Shown in pieces: positions 18,735 to 28,875 of a stretch of DNA of 64,000 nt (positions within the stretch are counted from its first letter, which is position 1; each line of letters opens with the position of its first letter). The translations under genes were made by a program, and so were the position numbers. Below the pieces are notes generated by a model, which was not told the DNA's origin, did not search any database, and saw nothing but the letters and a program-made list of their open reading frames with translations. The stretch spans positions 1 to 64,000 of the forward strand of contig NZ_JAATTV010000004.1 in the NCBI RefSeq assembly GCF_013414195.1. Reading direction: 5' to 3'. This DNA comes from Psychrobacter sp. BI730 (GTDB lineage: Bacteria; Pseudomonadota; Gammaproteobacteria; Pseudomonadales; Moraxellaceae).

Positions 18735-19625
18735 TTATTTTGGCAGTTGCTGCTCGATCAAGGCGAGCACCTGCATTGAGACAGACTCTGGATGCTCTAG
18801 CGGGAACATATGCCCCCCTTTATGAGTCTCATAAGGAATACCTAAGCGCGACTGTATCTGCTGCGGAAAGCGACGTTTTAAAAAGATACTATCTTGACCT
18901 ATAATTAAGGTAACAGGCACTTTCGGACCACGATTCGGTGCTAACCAATACCAAGAAGGATTGGTGCGAAACACCTCTACTTCACTGGCTTTAGGAATGG
19001 CCAATGTAACCTTACCATCCGCGCGCTCATGCAAGCCATGATCGATGTATCCTTGAAAACTGCGTTCATCAAAGTTTTTAAAAAATCCTTTGTGTCGCAT
19101 TTTTTCATAGGCCTCATCTCGACTATCCCATACATCGCGGCGATGTTTTGACACGCCTGCTGGTGATAGTTTGTCCATCAAGCGGTTATTCATAAGTGGC
19201 AATCTATCTGCTGTTTTTGCCAAATGCCACAACAAGCTGACTTTGCCATAAATCCAAGGCGGATCCATCAGTACGGCTTGAGCAAATAGTTCTGGCCGAC
19301 GGTACGTTGCCTGCAAGGTACACATGGCTCCTAGCGAATGCCCCACGCCTACCACCTGTGCGACGCCATGCTTGTCACAGGCATCTTTTACACTATCAAT
19401 GATCTGCTGCGTTAGGCTACGCCAATGATCGTCTACGGGATAATCGGGCGTATCACCCAACATGGCAATATATTCAATCGTAAAAAATGCGGACAATCCT
19501 GCAAAAAACGGCTCATAGACAGCACTTGGCATGCCATTGGCATGGGCAAAATGTAATACAGGCTTTTTTGTTATCTTGGAGACAGGTAGCGCAGCAAAGG
19601 TCTGCAAATTGATTTCATCACTCAT
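18735..19625 (-). CDS. Alpha/beta hydrolase
   Basis: 296 residues with the fold's main marks: VLHFAHANGMPS near the N-terminus (oxyanion strand-loop) and the nucleophile elbow GVGHSLGAMC. A late GGHMFPLEHPE supplies a likely catalytic His. GQDSIFLKRRF lies where the acid residue is usually found. There is no signal peptide, so it is probably cytoplasmic. GAGAG lies before the ATG. The gene runs in the same direction as the CPBP gene that follows. The substrate cannot be told from sequence. Confidence 0.82.
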   Translation of the reverse strand: MSDEINLQTFAALPVSKITKKPVLHFAHANGMPSAVYEPFFAGLSAFFTIEYIAMLGDTPDYPVDDHWRSLTQQIIDSVKDACDKHGVAQVVGVGHSLGAMCTLQATYRRPELFAQAVLMDPPWIYGKVSLLWHLAKTADRLPLMNNRLMDKLSPAGVSKHRRDVWDSRDEAYEKMRHKGFFKNFDERSFQGYIDHGLHERADGKVTLAIPKASEVEVFRTNPSWYWLAPNRGPKVPVTLIIGQDSIFLKRRFPQQIQSRLGIPYETHKGGHMFPLEHPESVSMQVLALIEQQLPK

Positions 19626-19715
19626 AATAGGCTCTCGTGGGATGGTTTATATATTATTTTTAATAATTCAACTGTATTTCATATTAAGGTAGTTTTTAGC
19701 ACTATATACAATTAA

Positions 19716-19741
19716 GGCTGAGCATAATTATATGCTCAGCC
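19716..19741 (-). terminator. Hairpin after sppA
   Basis: GGCTGAGCATA and TATGCTCAGCC form a perfect 11-bp stem with a 4-nt loop. On the minus strand it is followed by TTAATTG, a weak T-rich tail. It lies 38 bp past the sppA stop. Confidence 0.65.
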
Positions 19742-19779
19742 CCAACAATCATACACAGTATATCTAAAATATTAAACGC

Positions 19780-20835
19780 TTAACGCATTTTTGCATTACC
19801 TTCTTCTTGGGGCAAAAACCCATCAAGACTCATGCTAGAGCCAATGCCTGCACCCAATTGTACCGCAAAGCGATCCATAAACATTTGGAACGGATCGGTA
19901 GGGCTATAGCTGATGATCGTATCAAGATCCAATTGTTTACTGAGGCTTGTGATACTGCCCGTTTTGTCTGCCAAACCTAACTCGATAGATTGCTCACCGG
20001 TCCAAAATAGTCCTGAAAACAGTTTGTTTTGTTCAGGATTTTTCAAGCGATCACCGCGGCCTTCTTTGACGGCATTGATGAAATGCTTGTGCGTATTAGC
20101 AAGCACACCTTCGACATGTTTTTCTTCGTAGTCAGTCAATGGACGAGATAAGCTTAAGATATCTTTATACTCACCAGCCGTAATCGTACGATCTTCTACA
20201 CCAACTTTGTCCATCAAGCCTTTGACGTTGTAGCTTGGCATAATGACACCGATAGAGCCGACCAAACTTGACGGATTGACATAAATCTCATCTGCGGCAG
20301 ACGCAATATAATAAGCACCTGACGCACCGATATCACCAATCACCGCATAAAGCTTTTTGTCTGGGTACTCTTGGCGTAAGTCCATCATGGTCTGCCAAAT
20401 CTCATCAGACTGTACCGGTGAACCGCCAGGTGAGTTAATGTCTAACGCCACCGCTTTAGAGTTACTATTTGCAAAAGCGTCTCTCAATGCCTCATTGACG
20501 TCGTAAGCGTTGGCCACGTCATCATTACTGATCACACCTTGCAGCTCAACCACTGCCAAATGCGGCGAGCTAGTATCAACGGCATCCATACCTGTTGGCG
20601 AACCACTACATCCGCGACCTACGGTCAAAAATATCAATAATATATAACCAAAGGTCAACAGTTTAAAGAAAATACTCCAGCGACGAGCACGGCGCTGCTC
20701 AACCACACTCGCTAATAAGGTGTTTTCCAGTACTTTCCACTCTTGTCCGCTCGGCGCGTTTGGTTGCTGCATTGGCGTTGGCTGATTTGCCGAATTATCA
20801 GGACGTTTGTTAGGGTCTGGTGGCCAGTTGGGCAT
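19780..20835 (-). CDS. sppA: Signal peptide peptidase SppA-like S49 peptidase
   Basis: A membrane-anchored serine protease of the short S49 type that degrades cleaved signal peptides and possibly other membrane-associated peptides. A proline/glutamine-rich cytoplasmic N-terminus (1-30) is followed by one transmembrane segment (about 55-73) and the protease domain. GASGAYY gives Ser172 and GEYKD gives Lys224, matching the Ser-Lys pair of this family. VNPSSLVGSIGVI and SPGG are also present. AGGAAG lies just upstream of the ATG. At 351 residues it corresponds to the single-domain form, not the 67-kDa E. coli protein. Confidence 0.92.
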   Translation of the reverse strand: MPNWPPDPNKRPDNSANQPTPMQQPNAPSGQEWKVLENTLLASVVEQRRARRWSIFFKLLTFGYILLIFLTVGRGCSGSPTGMDAVDTSSPHLAVVELQGVISNDDVANAYDVNEALRDAFANSNSKAVALDINSPGGSPVQSDEIWQTMMDLRQEYPDKKLYAVIGDIGASGAYYIASAADEIYVNPSSLVGSIGVIMPSYNVKGLMDKVGVEDRTITAGEYKDILSLSRPLTDYEEKHVEGVLANTHKHFINAVKEGRGDRLKNPEQNKLFSGLFWTGEQSIELGLADKTGSITSLSKQLDLDTIISYSPTDPFQMFMDRFAVQLGAGIGSSMSLDGFLPQEEGNAKMR

Positions 20836-21025
20836 ATAACTTCCTAAGTCAGAAACAATCTAAAACAATAAAAAGATGATATTGGTAGATACGGCTAAAA
20901 ATAAATATCTCCTCGCCGTGTCAATCATCGGTATTAATAGGCTACTAAGTATGGTGGTATTTCGATAATGGTTCAATAGTATAACTGTGAAATATCACTA
21001 TATTGTAACGCTGATAATATCAGCC

Positions 21026-23992
21026 TTATTTTTGAGGGTTAGTAGTTTCGGCATTGGAAAAGCTATCAATGTTATTTAGCGATAATGCCGCGTCTAACGG
21101 TTTGTTATCATAGGTTATAACTTCATCAACTCTCTGACGACTTATGATATCGCCTGTAATCTGCGAGGCACTGTGACCAAGCCAACGTGTATTTTTGAAT
21201 AGCATGTTCTCATTATTCGATTCAGCTGAACATAGTAATGACCACATTTGCCAAACGCGTTGATGAGTATCAGTATCTAGAATCAAACGCGACTGAGAAG
21301 ACGCTGACTGTTTGCTAGTTAACTGATTGATGGTTATTTGCGCTTGAGGATTGTCAGGTGAATTGACAGGTAACGAATTAAGTGGGTCTGCCGCATTGTA
21401 TCTTAGAACGCGTATAAGCAAATTAGTATCAAGAGCAATCGTACAGTCCCAAACGCTAGTATCACCTATCTTGGTCCAACCAGTGATGACCTGCACTGAC
21501 AATTCATCGTTAGTCGACTGCCATATTTTTCCTTGCTCACAACGTTGAGCACTGATAGTGGGCGTATCTTCAGATTGCCTAACTGTTTTATAGGCTTGCT
21601 GAAATGCAGACCAACGATCAGAGCGCCCTGCTTGCCAATATTGGCTAATGGCTAAACGGTCATTTAATTGAGCAACAGTCATCGGTAGTAATTCAGAATT
21701 TTCGGTATTAGCAATATTCTTATTGTCAGGAATTAACGTATCAGTCAGGCCAATACTGCTGCTCTGTACGACAATACTCTCTAACTTATCCACAGATAAA
21801 CTGCCCAATTGCTGCTTTAAATTTTCAAATAACTTGTCTGCTGTCAGGCTGCTTGGCATCGTTCGTGTAGAGGCTGGTCTATGATCAGCTAAGAACAACC
21901 AATTGGTACTGTCTTCATTAGCAGTAGGATATTGCAGCAATGCCGCCGTTATATACGAATCACCCGTTGGCAAAATATATAGGGTCGGCATCGTGACAAA
22001 TGACTGCTGATTGGCATACACTGTCATCATCAGCAACGTTAATGGTGGCAACATCAACCAACGACTGAGTAAACCTCGTGGTAACAGCCAAGGCAATGCG
22101 CTTAGCAAAGCCATCGATAGTATCGCGATATTAACTGGTGTATAGAGCCATGCATCCGATAGCGCTGGCAATGACGTCAGCCAACTCATCAAATCGTGTA
22201 GATGACCAACTATCGTACTAATAATTACCCAAAGAATATCAGCGATACTTGGCACCAAAAGATAACACAACCCGGCTAATAAATTGAGCGGTACAATCAC
22301 CCAACCAAATAGCCCGATAGCAAATAAATTGATGAAAAGGCCCCATAACGATGCCTTACCAAATAGAAGCAACGTAACGGGTAATAAAGTAAGAAACAGC
22401 CAAAACTGTAATTTAAACACACGCTTGATCGTTTGCCAAACACGGTTAGATAGCGCGTTATTGATATGAGTACGTGGCTTACTATCGTGTACAGTCGTTG
22501 CAGCAGTAGTCTGATGCTGATACGACGTATCGTCATACTTGAGTAATAACGCCACTGCAATAAAAGATAGCCAGTAACCTGCCTGCCACAATACGTAAGG
22601 GTCATGCCAGGCCATCAACACAGCCAGTGCCAATAGCACGCGCGTCGTACTAATAGGAAGCAATGTTAGTCTGATAAATCCAATCGCCAATAACATCCAA
22701 GCCGTACGGGCAGCAGGCACGTCAAAACCAGTAAATAGCGCATAAATAAAAGCGGCACCAATCATTACCCACCAGCGCACTTGCCAACGCGGAATACGAC
22801 GATAAATCGTTGAATAATTACGATCAAACAGCAGTACAACTATACCTGCTAGCACAATAGCTAAAAACAGTACGTGCGTGCCTGAAATAGCGAGCAGATG
22901 TGAGATACCCGCCAGTTGATATAAGTCCTTAGTATCACGATTAATCAAGCTACGATCACCCGTGAGCAGACTTAATGTCACGGCTTTTGCTTGTTGCTCT
23001 GCTGTCGTTTGTGCTGACCAGTCTTGATAGAAATGCTGTCGTAATCGCCAACGCCCTTGATCAATACGAGTACGAAAGCGCTGAAGATATGAATCAGAGT
23101 CTAGCGACTGCTTCGAATATTTTTTATCGCTGATTTCATTGCTGATTTCGTTACTGTTTACCAATATAGGACTAACGGCCAAAATATTTGCAACGCCATC
23201 AATATGCCGACCTCGCAACCAGCGATAACTGTCAAAACCAGTAGGGTTATTGACTGCTTGCTCGGAAGTAGTCAACGGTGCCAGTGCTAGGCTCATGAAT
23301 ACCTCATCTCCAGGCTGCAAATCGTTTAAGGATGCAAACTGGCTATCATTTGCAGACTTTTTTGGATAGGCGTTAAGTAAGATTCTGTGTTCGCTAACCT
23401 TGAGAATAACTTCATTGAGATTAACATCGTGATTGATTCTTAGGCTATTTTTATTCGCATGTAAGTAGTCGGATGTTTTAGTTGCTAACTCTTGGGACGT
23501 TAGCTCAGCGCCTAACGGAGCGATATTCGTTATCACTGCTACTTGTCTATAACCGCTATCTGTAGTGGCATCATAAACACTGTCGCTCAACCCTTCGATA
23601 CGCACGAGTGCTTGTACTCGTATCGGAGCAGTTATTTCATTGGTTTCTGCTCGTTGGTGAGTAACCAAAGCTTGCAGTGCGCTGCCTATCACTAACGCAG
23701 CCGCTAACAAAGCTAAGACTAAGTGTCTAATAATTCGGAAAGGAAGTTTAGTATGGCGAGATGTGTTGTTAGAGGTATTGCTATCAGCGTTGTGGCTGTC
23801 TATCGAGGGTATGTTAAATTGAGCAGACGCCAACAGAATTGTGGCAAATATAATAAGCGCCAAAGACAGATTGGATGGATCAATCATATCTAGCAAAGAT
23901 AAGTCGGTTGGCATTATCACATTATCTGCGACTGCCAATACGCCCATCATAACTATAATTATGAGACTACCAATCAACCAGTACACCAGCAC
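21026..23992 (-). CDS. comEC: DNA internalization competence protein ComEC/Rec2
   Basis: A polytopic inner-membrane channel for uptake of single-stranded DNA in natural transformation. It has N-terminal hydrophobic segments, an OB-fold-like DUF4131 region (about 100-260), and a Competence domain (about 330-640) with LTGDRSLI and LLAISGTHVLFLA. The C-terminal part (about 720-988) lies where a metallo-beta-lactamase domain is found in many homologues. I see no HxHxDH motif there, so that domain looks degenerate. The first GTG (23992) abuts AAGGA, so the GTG at 23986 is the better start. Confidence 0.92.
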   Translation of the reverse strand: MLVYWLIGSLIIIVMMGVLAVADNVIMPTDLSLLDMIDPSNLSLALIIFATILLASAQFNIPSIDSHNADSNTSNNTSRHTKLPFRIIRHLVLALLAAALVIGSALQALVTHQRAETNEITAPIRVQALVRIEGLSDSVYDATTDSGYRQVAVITNIAPLGAELTSQELATKTSDYLHANKNSLRINHDVNLNEVILKVSEHRILLNAYPKKSANDSQFASLNDLQPGDEVFMSLALAPLTTSEQAVNNPTGFDSYRWLRGRHIDGVANILAVSPILVNSNEISNEISDKKYSKQSLDSDSYLQRFRTRIDQGRWRLRQHFYQDWSAQTTAEQQAKAVTLSLLTGDRSLINRDTKDLYQLAGISHLLAISGTHVLFLAIVLAGIVVLLFDRNYSTIYRRIPRWQVRWWVMIGAAFIYALFTGFDVPAARTAWMLLAIGFIRLTLLPISTTRVLLALAVLMAWHDPYVLWQAGYWLSFIAVALLLKYDDTSYQHQTTAATTVHDSKPRTHINNALSNRVWQTIKRVFKLQFWLFLTLLPVTLLLFGKASLWGLFINLFAIGLFGWVIVPLNLLAGLCYLLVPSIADILWVIISTIVGHLHDLMSWLTSLPALSDAWLYTPVNIAILSMALLSALPWLLPRGLLSRWLMLPPLTLLMMTVYANQQSFVTMPTLYILPTGDSYITAALLQYPTANEDSTNWLFLADHRPASTRTMPSSLTADKLFENLKQQLGSLSVDKLESIVVQSSSIGLTDTLIPDNKNIANTENSELLPMTVAQLNDRLAISQYWQAGRSDRWSAFQQAYKTVRQSEDTPTISAQRCEQGKIWQSTNDELSVQVITGWTKIGDTSVWDCTIALDTNLLIRVLRYNAADPLNSLPVNSPDNPQAQITINQLTSKQSASSQSRLILDTDTHQRVWQMWSLLCSAESNNENMLFKNTRWLGHSASQITGDIISRQRVDEVITYDNKPLDAALSLNNIDSFSNAETTNPQK

Positions 23993-24213
23993 TCCTTGCT
24001 TGATGACTTAAATATTATTCGGCCAAATATGGTTACTTACTATAGCAAATGACACGCGATGCAATAGCATTTATATTTATATTACCCTATACTGAGGCAA
24101 CGTATTAGGTGGTAACTATCTGACACCACCATTCTGTGTGTTCTAACCTTTATCCTAATCACCATATATTACTTTATACCAGCTTCTCAATACCATTGAG
24201 TAGACTGTAGTTA

Positions 24214-24807
24214 ATGATTAAAGGCGATCCTGTGCCCCAAAAACGTCTAAAAGACCTACTTCCTACACCAGAGAAAATCTTAGAAAGTCGCACTTTAAAG
24301 CTGTTTGCACCGCACTTGGCTGATCCAAGGTTATGGCATTTCAATCGACACAGCCTAAATAAGGCCGTCTATATCGGTGTATTGAGTGCATTTTTCCCGC
24401 TGCCAGGACAGATGTTACTGGCACTTATTGGCTCGCTTATTTTTCGTGCCAATGTTCCTATGGCGCTTGGTTTGACGTGGATTACTAACCCAGTCACTAG
24501 CTTACCCATCTTCTATGCTGGATATTATATCGGTGCAAAGATTATTGATGCACCTATGATTAGCTTACGATTCATCGGTAGAATGATTGCTGATTTTAGC
24601 TTATGGGCATTATCAAACGGTGCCAATCCATTCATTACTTATCGCGGTACAGTATCGCTTGCTGCATTTTGTATCGGGCTAACGATTTTAGCCGTAGTCA
24701 CCAGTCTTATTTGTGGTTTGGCGTTTAAGGCCATTTGGCGTTATAAGACCGTGGCGAGCTGGCAGAAACGTCAGCAAAAACCTTCTGATGAATCTGACAA
24801 ATTATAA
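24214..24807 (+). CDS. DUF2062 membrane protein
   Basis: 197 residues. The text FFPLPGQMLLALIGSLIFRANVPMALGLTWITNPVT is characteristic of DUF2062. It has about three hydrophobic segments (roughly 50-80, 95-115 and 145-170) and a basic C-terminal tail. The gene is divergent from comEC and close to lolDC, a grouping seen in Moraxellaceae. The family has no settled function. The region upstream of the ATG shows no strong ribosome site, and the GTG at 24232 is an alternative. Confidence 0.85.
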   Translation: MIKGDPVPQKRLKDLLPTPEKILESRTLKLFAPHLADPRLWHFNRHSLNKAVYIGVLSAFFPLPGQMLLALIGSLIFRANVPMALGLTWITNPVTSLPIFYAGYYIGAKIIDAPMISLRFIGRMIADFSLWALSNGANPFITYRGTVSLAAFCIGLTILAVVTSLICGLAFKAIWRYKTVASWQKRQQKPSDESDKL

Positions 24808-24865
24808 GGCAATCTATCTTTATTACACGGCTGTAACGCTTACGCCCTAGCTAAACTAACACAGC

Positions 24866-25171
24866 TTATTCTTCTTTACTGTTCTCTATAGCATTCAAAA
24901 CTTTGTCAGTGAAATTACTATCCATCGGTACGATCTCAATGACTTCATCATTCTTACAGAGCGTATAACGCTTACCTGTCGCGCTGTCTTGAACTTTTAG
25001 GTCGTAATCAACCCCAGCCAAAGTGATGGCATCAAACACAGGGGTCAGTAGCTCAGTTTGTGCCTGCCTATCGAGCGTTTCAAACAAAGTTGGATCGATG
25101 TAAGGCTTTAACGGCTCATCACCCTCTTCCGCACTGCCAAAAGCTGCAATTGGATTATCATCTTCACGCAT
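24866..25171 (-). CDS. Small acidic protein of unknown function
   Basis: About 101 residues, acidic and soluble. An N-terminal polar region (MREDDNPIAAFGSAEEGDEP) is followed by a compact part with alternating hydrophobic residues. A weak YTLCKNDEVIEIVPMD beta-like segment is visible. I do not recognise the family. The frame starts nine bases earlier at an ATG that overlaps the ribosome site AAGG, so I start at 25171, where AAGG is 8 nt upstream. It lies downstream of lolD in the same direction, 178 bp away, and could belong to that unit. Confidence 0.65.
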   Translation of the reverse strand: MREDDNPIAAFGSAEEGDEPLKPYIDPTLFETLDRQAQTELLTPVFDAITLAGVDYDLKVQDSATGKRYTLCKNDEVIEIVPMDSNFTDKVLNAIENSKEE

Positions 25172-25349
25172 TTTACGCATCCTTATAAAATAGATAAGGC
25201 GGCTGGCTCACAACCGCTTAATCGCTAGTTTCTATGATATATTTTTTTAGTACTACAACAATAACTTTTCAATATGATAGCCATCACATCCATGACAGAC
25301 GCCAATAGATGGCGTTTCGGTCAGTTTTTCAACATAACATAAAAAATTA

Positions 25350-26030
25350 TTAATACTGTTCCCAATGCCCATTGCGTAGCAACAACTGACGATCAGCAAG
25401 AGCCGCTAAATTACGATCATGCGTCACCATAAGTAGCGCCGTTTGCATGGTACTTTGTAGCTCTGACAACAAGCCAAAGACGCTTTGTGCATTGTCGTAG
25501 TCCAAGTTACCTGTTGGCTCATCTGCCAAGATAAGCGATGGCTTAGTCACTAGCGCGCGTGCAATCGCTACACGTTGACGCTCGCCACCTGATAGCTCAC
25601 CTGGTCTATGCATCAAACGATGCTCCAGACCGACATTTTCTAGAATCTCAACCGCTTGCTTACGAGCATCAGTCGTTGATACTTCTGGACGCATCAGCAA
25701 TGGCATGGCTACGTTTTCGATTGCTGTAAATTCTGCTAGCAGATGGTGAAACTGGTAAATAAAGCCCAAATGCTTGTTACGCATAGCTCCGCGCTCAGTT
25801 TCATTCATGCTATTTAATAACTGACCATGCAACCAAACCTCACCACTGGTTGGCGTATCTAGACCACCAAGCAAATGTAGCAACGTACTTTTACCTGAAC
25901 CGCTGGTTCCAACGATAGCGATGCGCTCACCCGCATGAACAGTCAGATCAAGACCAGTCAATACTTGTGTACTGACCGCGCCTTCATCATATATCTTATT
26001 GATATTGGTCGCCTCTAAAATGGCAGACAT
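25350..26030 (-). CDS. lolD: Lipoprotein-releasing system ATPase LolD
   Basis: The ATPase of the LolCDE transporter, which extracts outer-membrane lipoproteins from the inner membrane and passes them to LolA. The 226-residue chain has Walker [10 protein letters not shown] (41-49), the Q-loop FIYQFHHLL, signature LSGGERQR (from 147), Walker [13 protein letters not shown] (167-178) and a switch His in [19 protein letters not shown] is typical of the LolD/MacB group. AAGGAAG precedes the ATG. It follows the lolC gene by 45 bp and is certainly co-transcribed with it. Confidence 0.95.
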   Translation of the reverse strand: MSAILEATNINKIYDEGAVSTQVLTGLDLTVHAGERIAIVGTSGSGKSTLLHLLGGLDTPTSGEVWLHGQLLNSMNETERGAMRNKHLGFIYQFHHLLAEFTAIENVAMPLLMRPEVSTTDARKQAVEILENVGLEHRLMHRPGELSGGERQRVAIARALVTKPSLILADEPTGNLDYDNAQSVFGLLSELQSTMQTALLMVTHDRNLAALADRQLLLRNGHWEQY

Positions 26031-26075
26031 AGCGCTTCCTTTATTTTATTTATTTCGATATTTAGGCGTTTGGAA

Positions 26076-27311
26076 TTACTCATAGCGTAGCGTTTGAGCA
26101 GGCTGAATCTTAGCCGCTCGGCGCGCTGGATAAATCGTTGCCAAAAAGCTCAATACAAACGATGCACCTGTGATTAATACCACATCTAACAAACGCAACT
26201 GCGATGGCAAATAATTGACAAAATACGCATCAAATAGGTTTAGACCAAAGGCTTGGTTAATAAAGCCTAAAATATCGCTGACCGTAAGTGCAAATATCAC
26301 ACCCAGTATCGTACCAGCGATAGTACCGATAACACCGATAACCACACCTTGTACCATAAAGACTTGCGTAATCAAACGAGGAGACGCACCAAAGGTTTTT
26401 AAGATTGCGATATCTGCTTTTTTATCGGTCACTAGCATGACCAGACTTGAGACAATGTTAAAAGCGGCAACTAAGATGATCAAAAATAGTAATAGGCCGA
26501 CCATGGCTTTTTCCATTTGAATTGCTCCAAATAGATTGCCATGGGTTTGTGTCCAGTCATTTGGATATAGCTTTTCAGGTGCGATAGCAGCCGCTTTTTC
26601 CGCAGCTATCGGCGCAGTAAAGATATCGTTCAGCTTCATGCGTACGCCCTGCGCACCTTCTGGCAGACGCAGTAACTTTGCCGCATCTCCCATCGGGATA
26701 AATGCCATGAGACTGTCTACTTCTGGGCTGATCGTAAAGATACCTGTCAGAGTAAAACGCTTAAATCGCGGTATCACACCTGCTGGTGATGGTGACGCTT
26801 CTGGCAATACCAGCGTCACTTTATCCCCTATTTGCAAACCCAAGGACTGCACCATCTCCTCACCCAACACGATACTAAAGTCACCACTTTTCAAGGTGTC
26901 AATACTACCTTCAATCATATGCTCATTGATGATAGAGACGTTTTTTTCGTATTCAGGCTCGACGCCTGTCACCATGATCCCTGCGACCTGACCATTTGAT
27001 GTCAGCATCCCTTGCAGTTGAATGAATGGCGCCACAGCTGCCACTTCTGGGTCTTCTTTGATCTGATCAGCGAGCTGTTCCCAGTCGCCAATAATTTCTG
27101 ATGAGACCACAGTAGCCTGCGGTACCATTCCCAAAATACGGGTTTTCAGTTCACGGTCAAAGCCGTTCATCACTGATAGCACCGTAATCAATACGGCAAC
27201 CCCAAGCGTCAGACCAATCATCGAGATGAGTGATATAAAGGAGATAAAGCCATTACTACGTTCTGCTCGGGTATATCGTAAGCCGATAAATAACGCTAAA
27301 GGACGAAACAT
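26076..27311 (-). CDS. lolC: Lipoprotein-releasing system permease (LolC/LolE family)
   Basis: The inner-membrane subunit of the Lol lipoprotein-sorting transporter. It has one N-terminal transmembrane segment (about 20-50, with GFISFISLISMIGLTLGVAVLI), a large periplasmic domain (about 50-265) and three C-terminal segments. GFDRELKTRILGMVPQ and TIYPARRAAKIQPAQTLRYE are typical. Only one permease gene is present, so it may be a LolF-type hybrid serving as a homodimer. The ATG at 27311 has AAAGAG upstream and is preferred over the TTG at 27317. Confidence 0.93.
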   Translation of the reverse strand: MFRPLALFIGLRYTRAERSNGFISFISLISMIGLTLGVAVLITVLSVMNGFDRELKTRILGMVPQATVVSSEIIGDWEQLADQIKEDPEVAAVAPFIQLQGMLTSNGQVAGIMVTGVEPEYEKNVSIINEHMIEGSIDTLKSGDFSIVLGEEMVQSLGLQIGDKVTLVLPEASPSPAGVIPRFKRFTLTGIFTISPEVDSLMAFIPMGDAAKLLRLPEGAQGVRMKLNDIFTAPIAAEKAAAIAPEKLYPNDWTQTHGNLFGAIQMEKAMVGLLLFLIILVAAFNIVSSLVMLVTDKKADIAILKTFGASPRLITQVFMVQGVVIGVIGTIAGTILGVIFALTVSDILGFINQAFGLNLFDAYFVNYLPSQLRLLDVVLITGASFVLSFLATIYPARRAAKIQPAQTLRYE

Positions 27312-27458
27312 ATTCAAACTCTTTATCTTATCTACGTGCGACTTTATATAGGTTGCATAACGAGCAGTAGTAAATGCATCATACAGTTGCTACTACTCAC
27401 ATATAAATCAAACACAAAAACAGGGTGTCAGACGAGCCAATAACAGCTGTCAAAAGGG

Positions 27459-27481
27459 AGCTAGTTTGACACAAACTAGCT
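27459..27481. repeat. Perfect 9-bp inverted repeat upstream of lolC
   Basis: AGCTAGTTT (27459-27467) and AAACTAGCT (27473-27481) flank a GACAC centre. There is no T-run on either side. It lies 148 bp upstream of the lolC start in the 443-bp divergent gap and could be an operator. No other element was recognised in this gap. Confidence 0.45.
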
Positions 27482-27754
27482 GATATGTGCCAGTCATTAG
27501 CAACAACTGAGAGTATTTTTTACCAAAAAACTGGGTTTTGTTATTATTTTTTATAGGGGGCTTGCTATTAGCTGTACCAATACCTATATATTATATGCTA
27601 AAGACAATTGTCATTAACCCCTCATTGAGGTTTCTGATCTTTTACTGGCTAGGCTGCTGACCATCATAAACCAATCATTTAAAATGTTGGATGGTACACA
27701 AGCAAACACAGTATTAGATACAAACCTCACGCTGACTTAATTTTGAGTATTTTC

Positions 27755-28729
27755 ATGACCATAAATTATCAATACAAAAACATTCAATCTCCTACCAAGA
27801 TCACGTTGACCGATGAGCAGTCTGCAGGTCACGCCGATCACTGGCGTATTCTGACCGATGATATGAGTCATGATGTGCCTGAGTGGCTACAAAAAATGAT
27901 CGAAGTCGCTGCTATGCCTAAAGGCCTGAATAACAACGTCAGTGCAAAAGACAGCTGCCTACTTCTATCAGAAGATCAGCCTTGCCATATTAATCAAGTG
28001 CTCGCGATGAAGGATGGTAAGCCAGAATGCTTTATCAATGCCTATCCTTGTGTCGATAGTCCTTACGGATTGACCTGCAAAATTGAGCGTGTCATCGCCA
28101 ATGACAACTCACATGATGCCGTGTTGCGCTTACGTACTGCTGATGGCAGTATCATTTATGCGTTTGATCAACTCTATACGACCAACCGCCATCTCTATCA
28201 ACGCGACACCTCTTACTATGTGAACTTTAGTGCTTGGGCGCACGAAATTAAGCTAAGCGAGCAAAACGAAGTCATCATGGTCGAAGACCAAGAGTCTATC
28301 CGTTATCACCGTGCCTTTAACGACATCGTGGCGGCAAATGACGGAAAAATCCCTGATGACCTACAAGAGCAAATCAGCGAATGGAAACCTGAAACCAAAG
28401 AACAAATGGCACCTGTCGAGATTAACTTAGGCCATATGTGCGCTTACTTGTTTGGTGATACGCTAGGACAAGAAGACGAGGCTTGGTGTCAAGGTCAAGT
28501 CCTTGGCAAGCAAGAAACCGTCTTCAATGGTAAATCTATCATATTGTTTGACGTAGTGACGCTACGTGAGCAAGACGCAGATCCTTTTGTAGTGCGTATC
28601 GGTGCGCTCAACACTGCTGAAACCAATAGCATCAAAGTACATGACTACGTCCAAGCAAACGTATGGCTGCAAGCAGCAATATACAAAGAAAACCAATCAA
28701 ATGCGACGCAGCAATCAAAAGCTAGCTAG
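27755..28729 (+). CDS. Conserved-looking protein of unknown function
   Basis: 324 residues, soluble, acidic, with no signal peptide or membrane segment. I do not recognise the family. The middle (about 110-170) is rich in aromatic and beta-type residues (GLTCKIERVIA, IYAFDQLYTTNRHLY, YYVNFSAWAHEI). The C-terminal part (about 215-310) has short beta-like stretches (AWCQGQVLGK, IILFDVVTL, PFVVRIGAL) like a small-barrel fold. Several Cys residues are scattered without a metal-site pattern. The start at ATG 27755 is preferred over the TTG at 27743, but neither has a clear ribosome site. A strong terminator follows. Confidence 0.7.
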   Translation: MTINYQYKNIQSPTKITLTDEQSAGHADHWRILTDDMSHDVPEWLQKMIEVAAMPKGLNNNVSAKDSCLLLSEDQPCHINQVLAMKDGKPECFINAYPCVDSPYGLTCKIERVIANDNSHDAVLRLRTADGSIIYAFDQLYTTNRHLYQRDTSYYVNFSAWAHEIKLSEQNEVIMVEDQESIRYHRAFNDIVAANDGKIPDDLQEQISEWKPETKEQMAPVEINLGHMCAYLFGDTLGQEDEAWCQGQVLGKQETVFNGKSIILFDVVTLREQDADPFVVRIGALNTAETNSIKVHDYVQANVWLQAAIYKENQSNATQQSKAS

Positions 28730-28786
28730 TCTTTTTGAAAGACTTTTTACAGCTTTTTATGCTATTACTTATGTAAGTACCCAATA

Positions 28787-28818
28787 AAAAAGCCCCTAAT
28801 ATGAATTAGGGGCTTTTT
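28787..28818. terminator. Bidirectional terminator between convergent genes
   Basis: AAAAAGCCCCTAAT and ATTAGGGGCTTTTT form a 14-bp perfect stem with a 4-nt loop. A- and T-runs on both sides serve the plus-strand unknown gene and the minus-strand SCP2 gene. Confidence 0.9.
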
Positions 28819-28875
28819 CGTGTCTTACTGACTTACAACGCAAAAACGTAACGTAAGATTCGTATAAATAGACGA

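Noticed and set aside
26215..26991. Two open frames opposite lolC (101 and 151 codons)
   Set aside because: They are shadows of the well-supported lolC gene, with Ser/Thr/Ile-biased translations.
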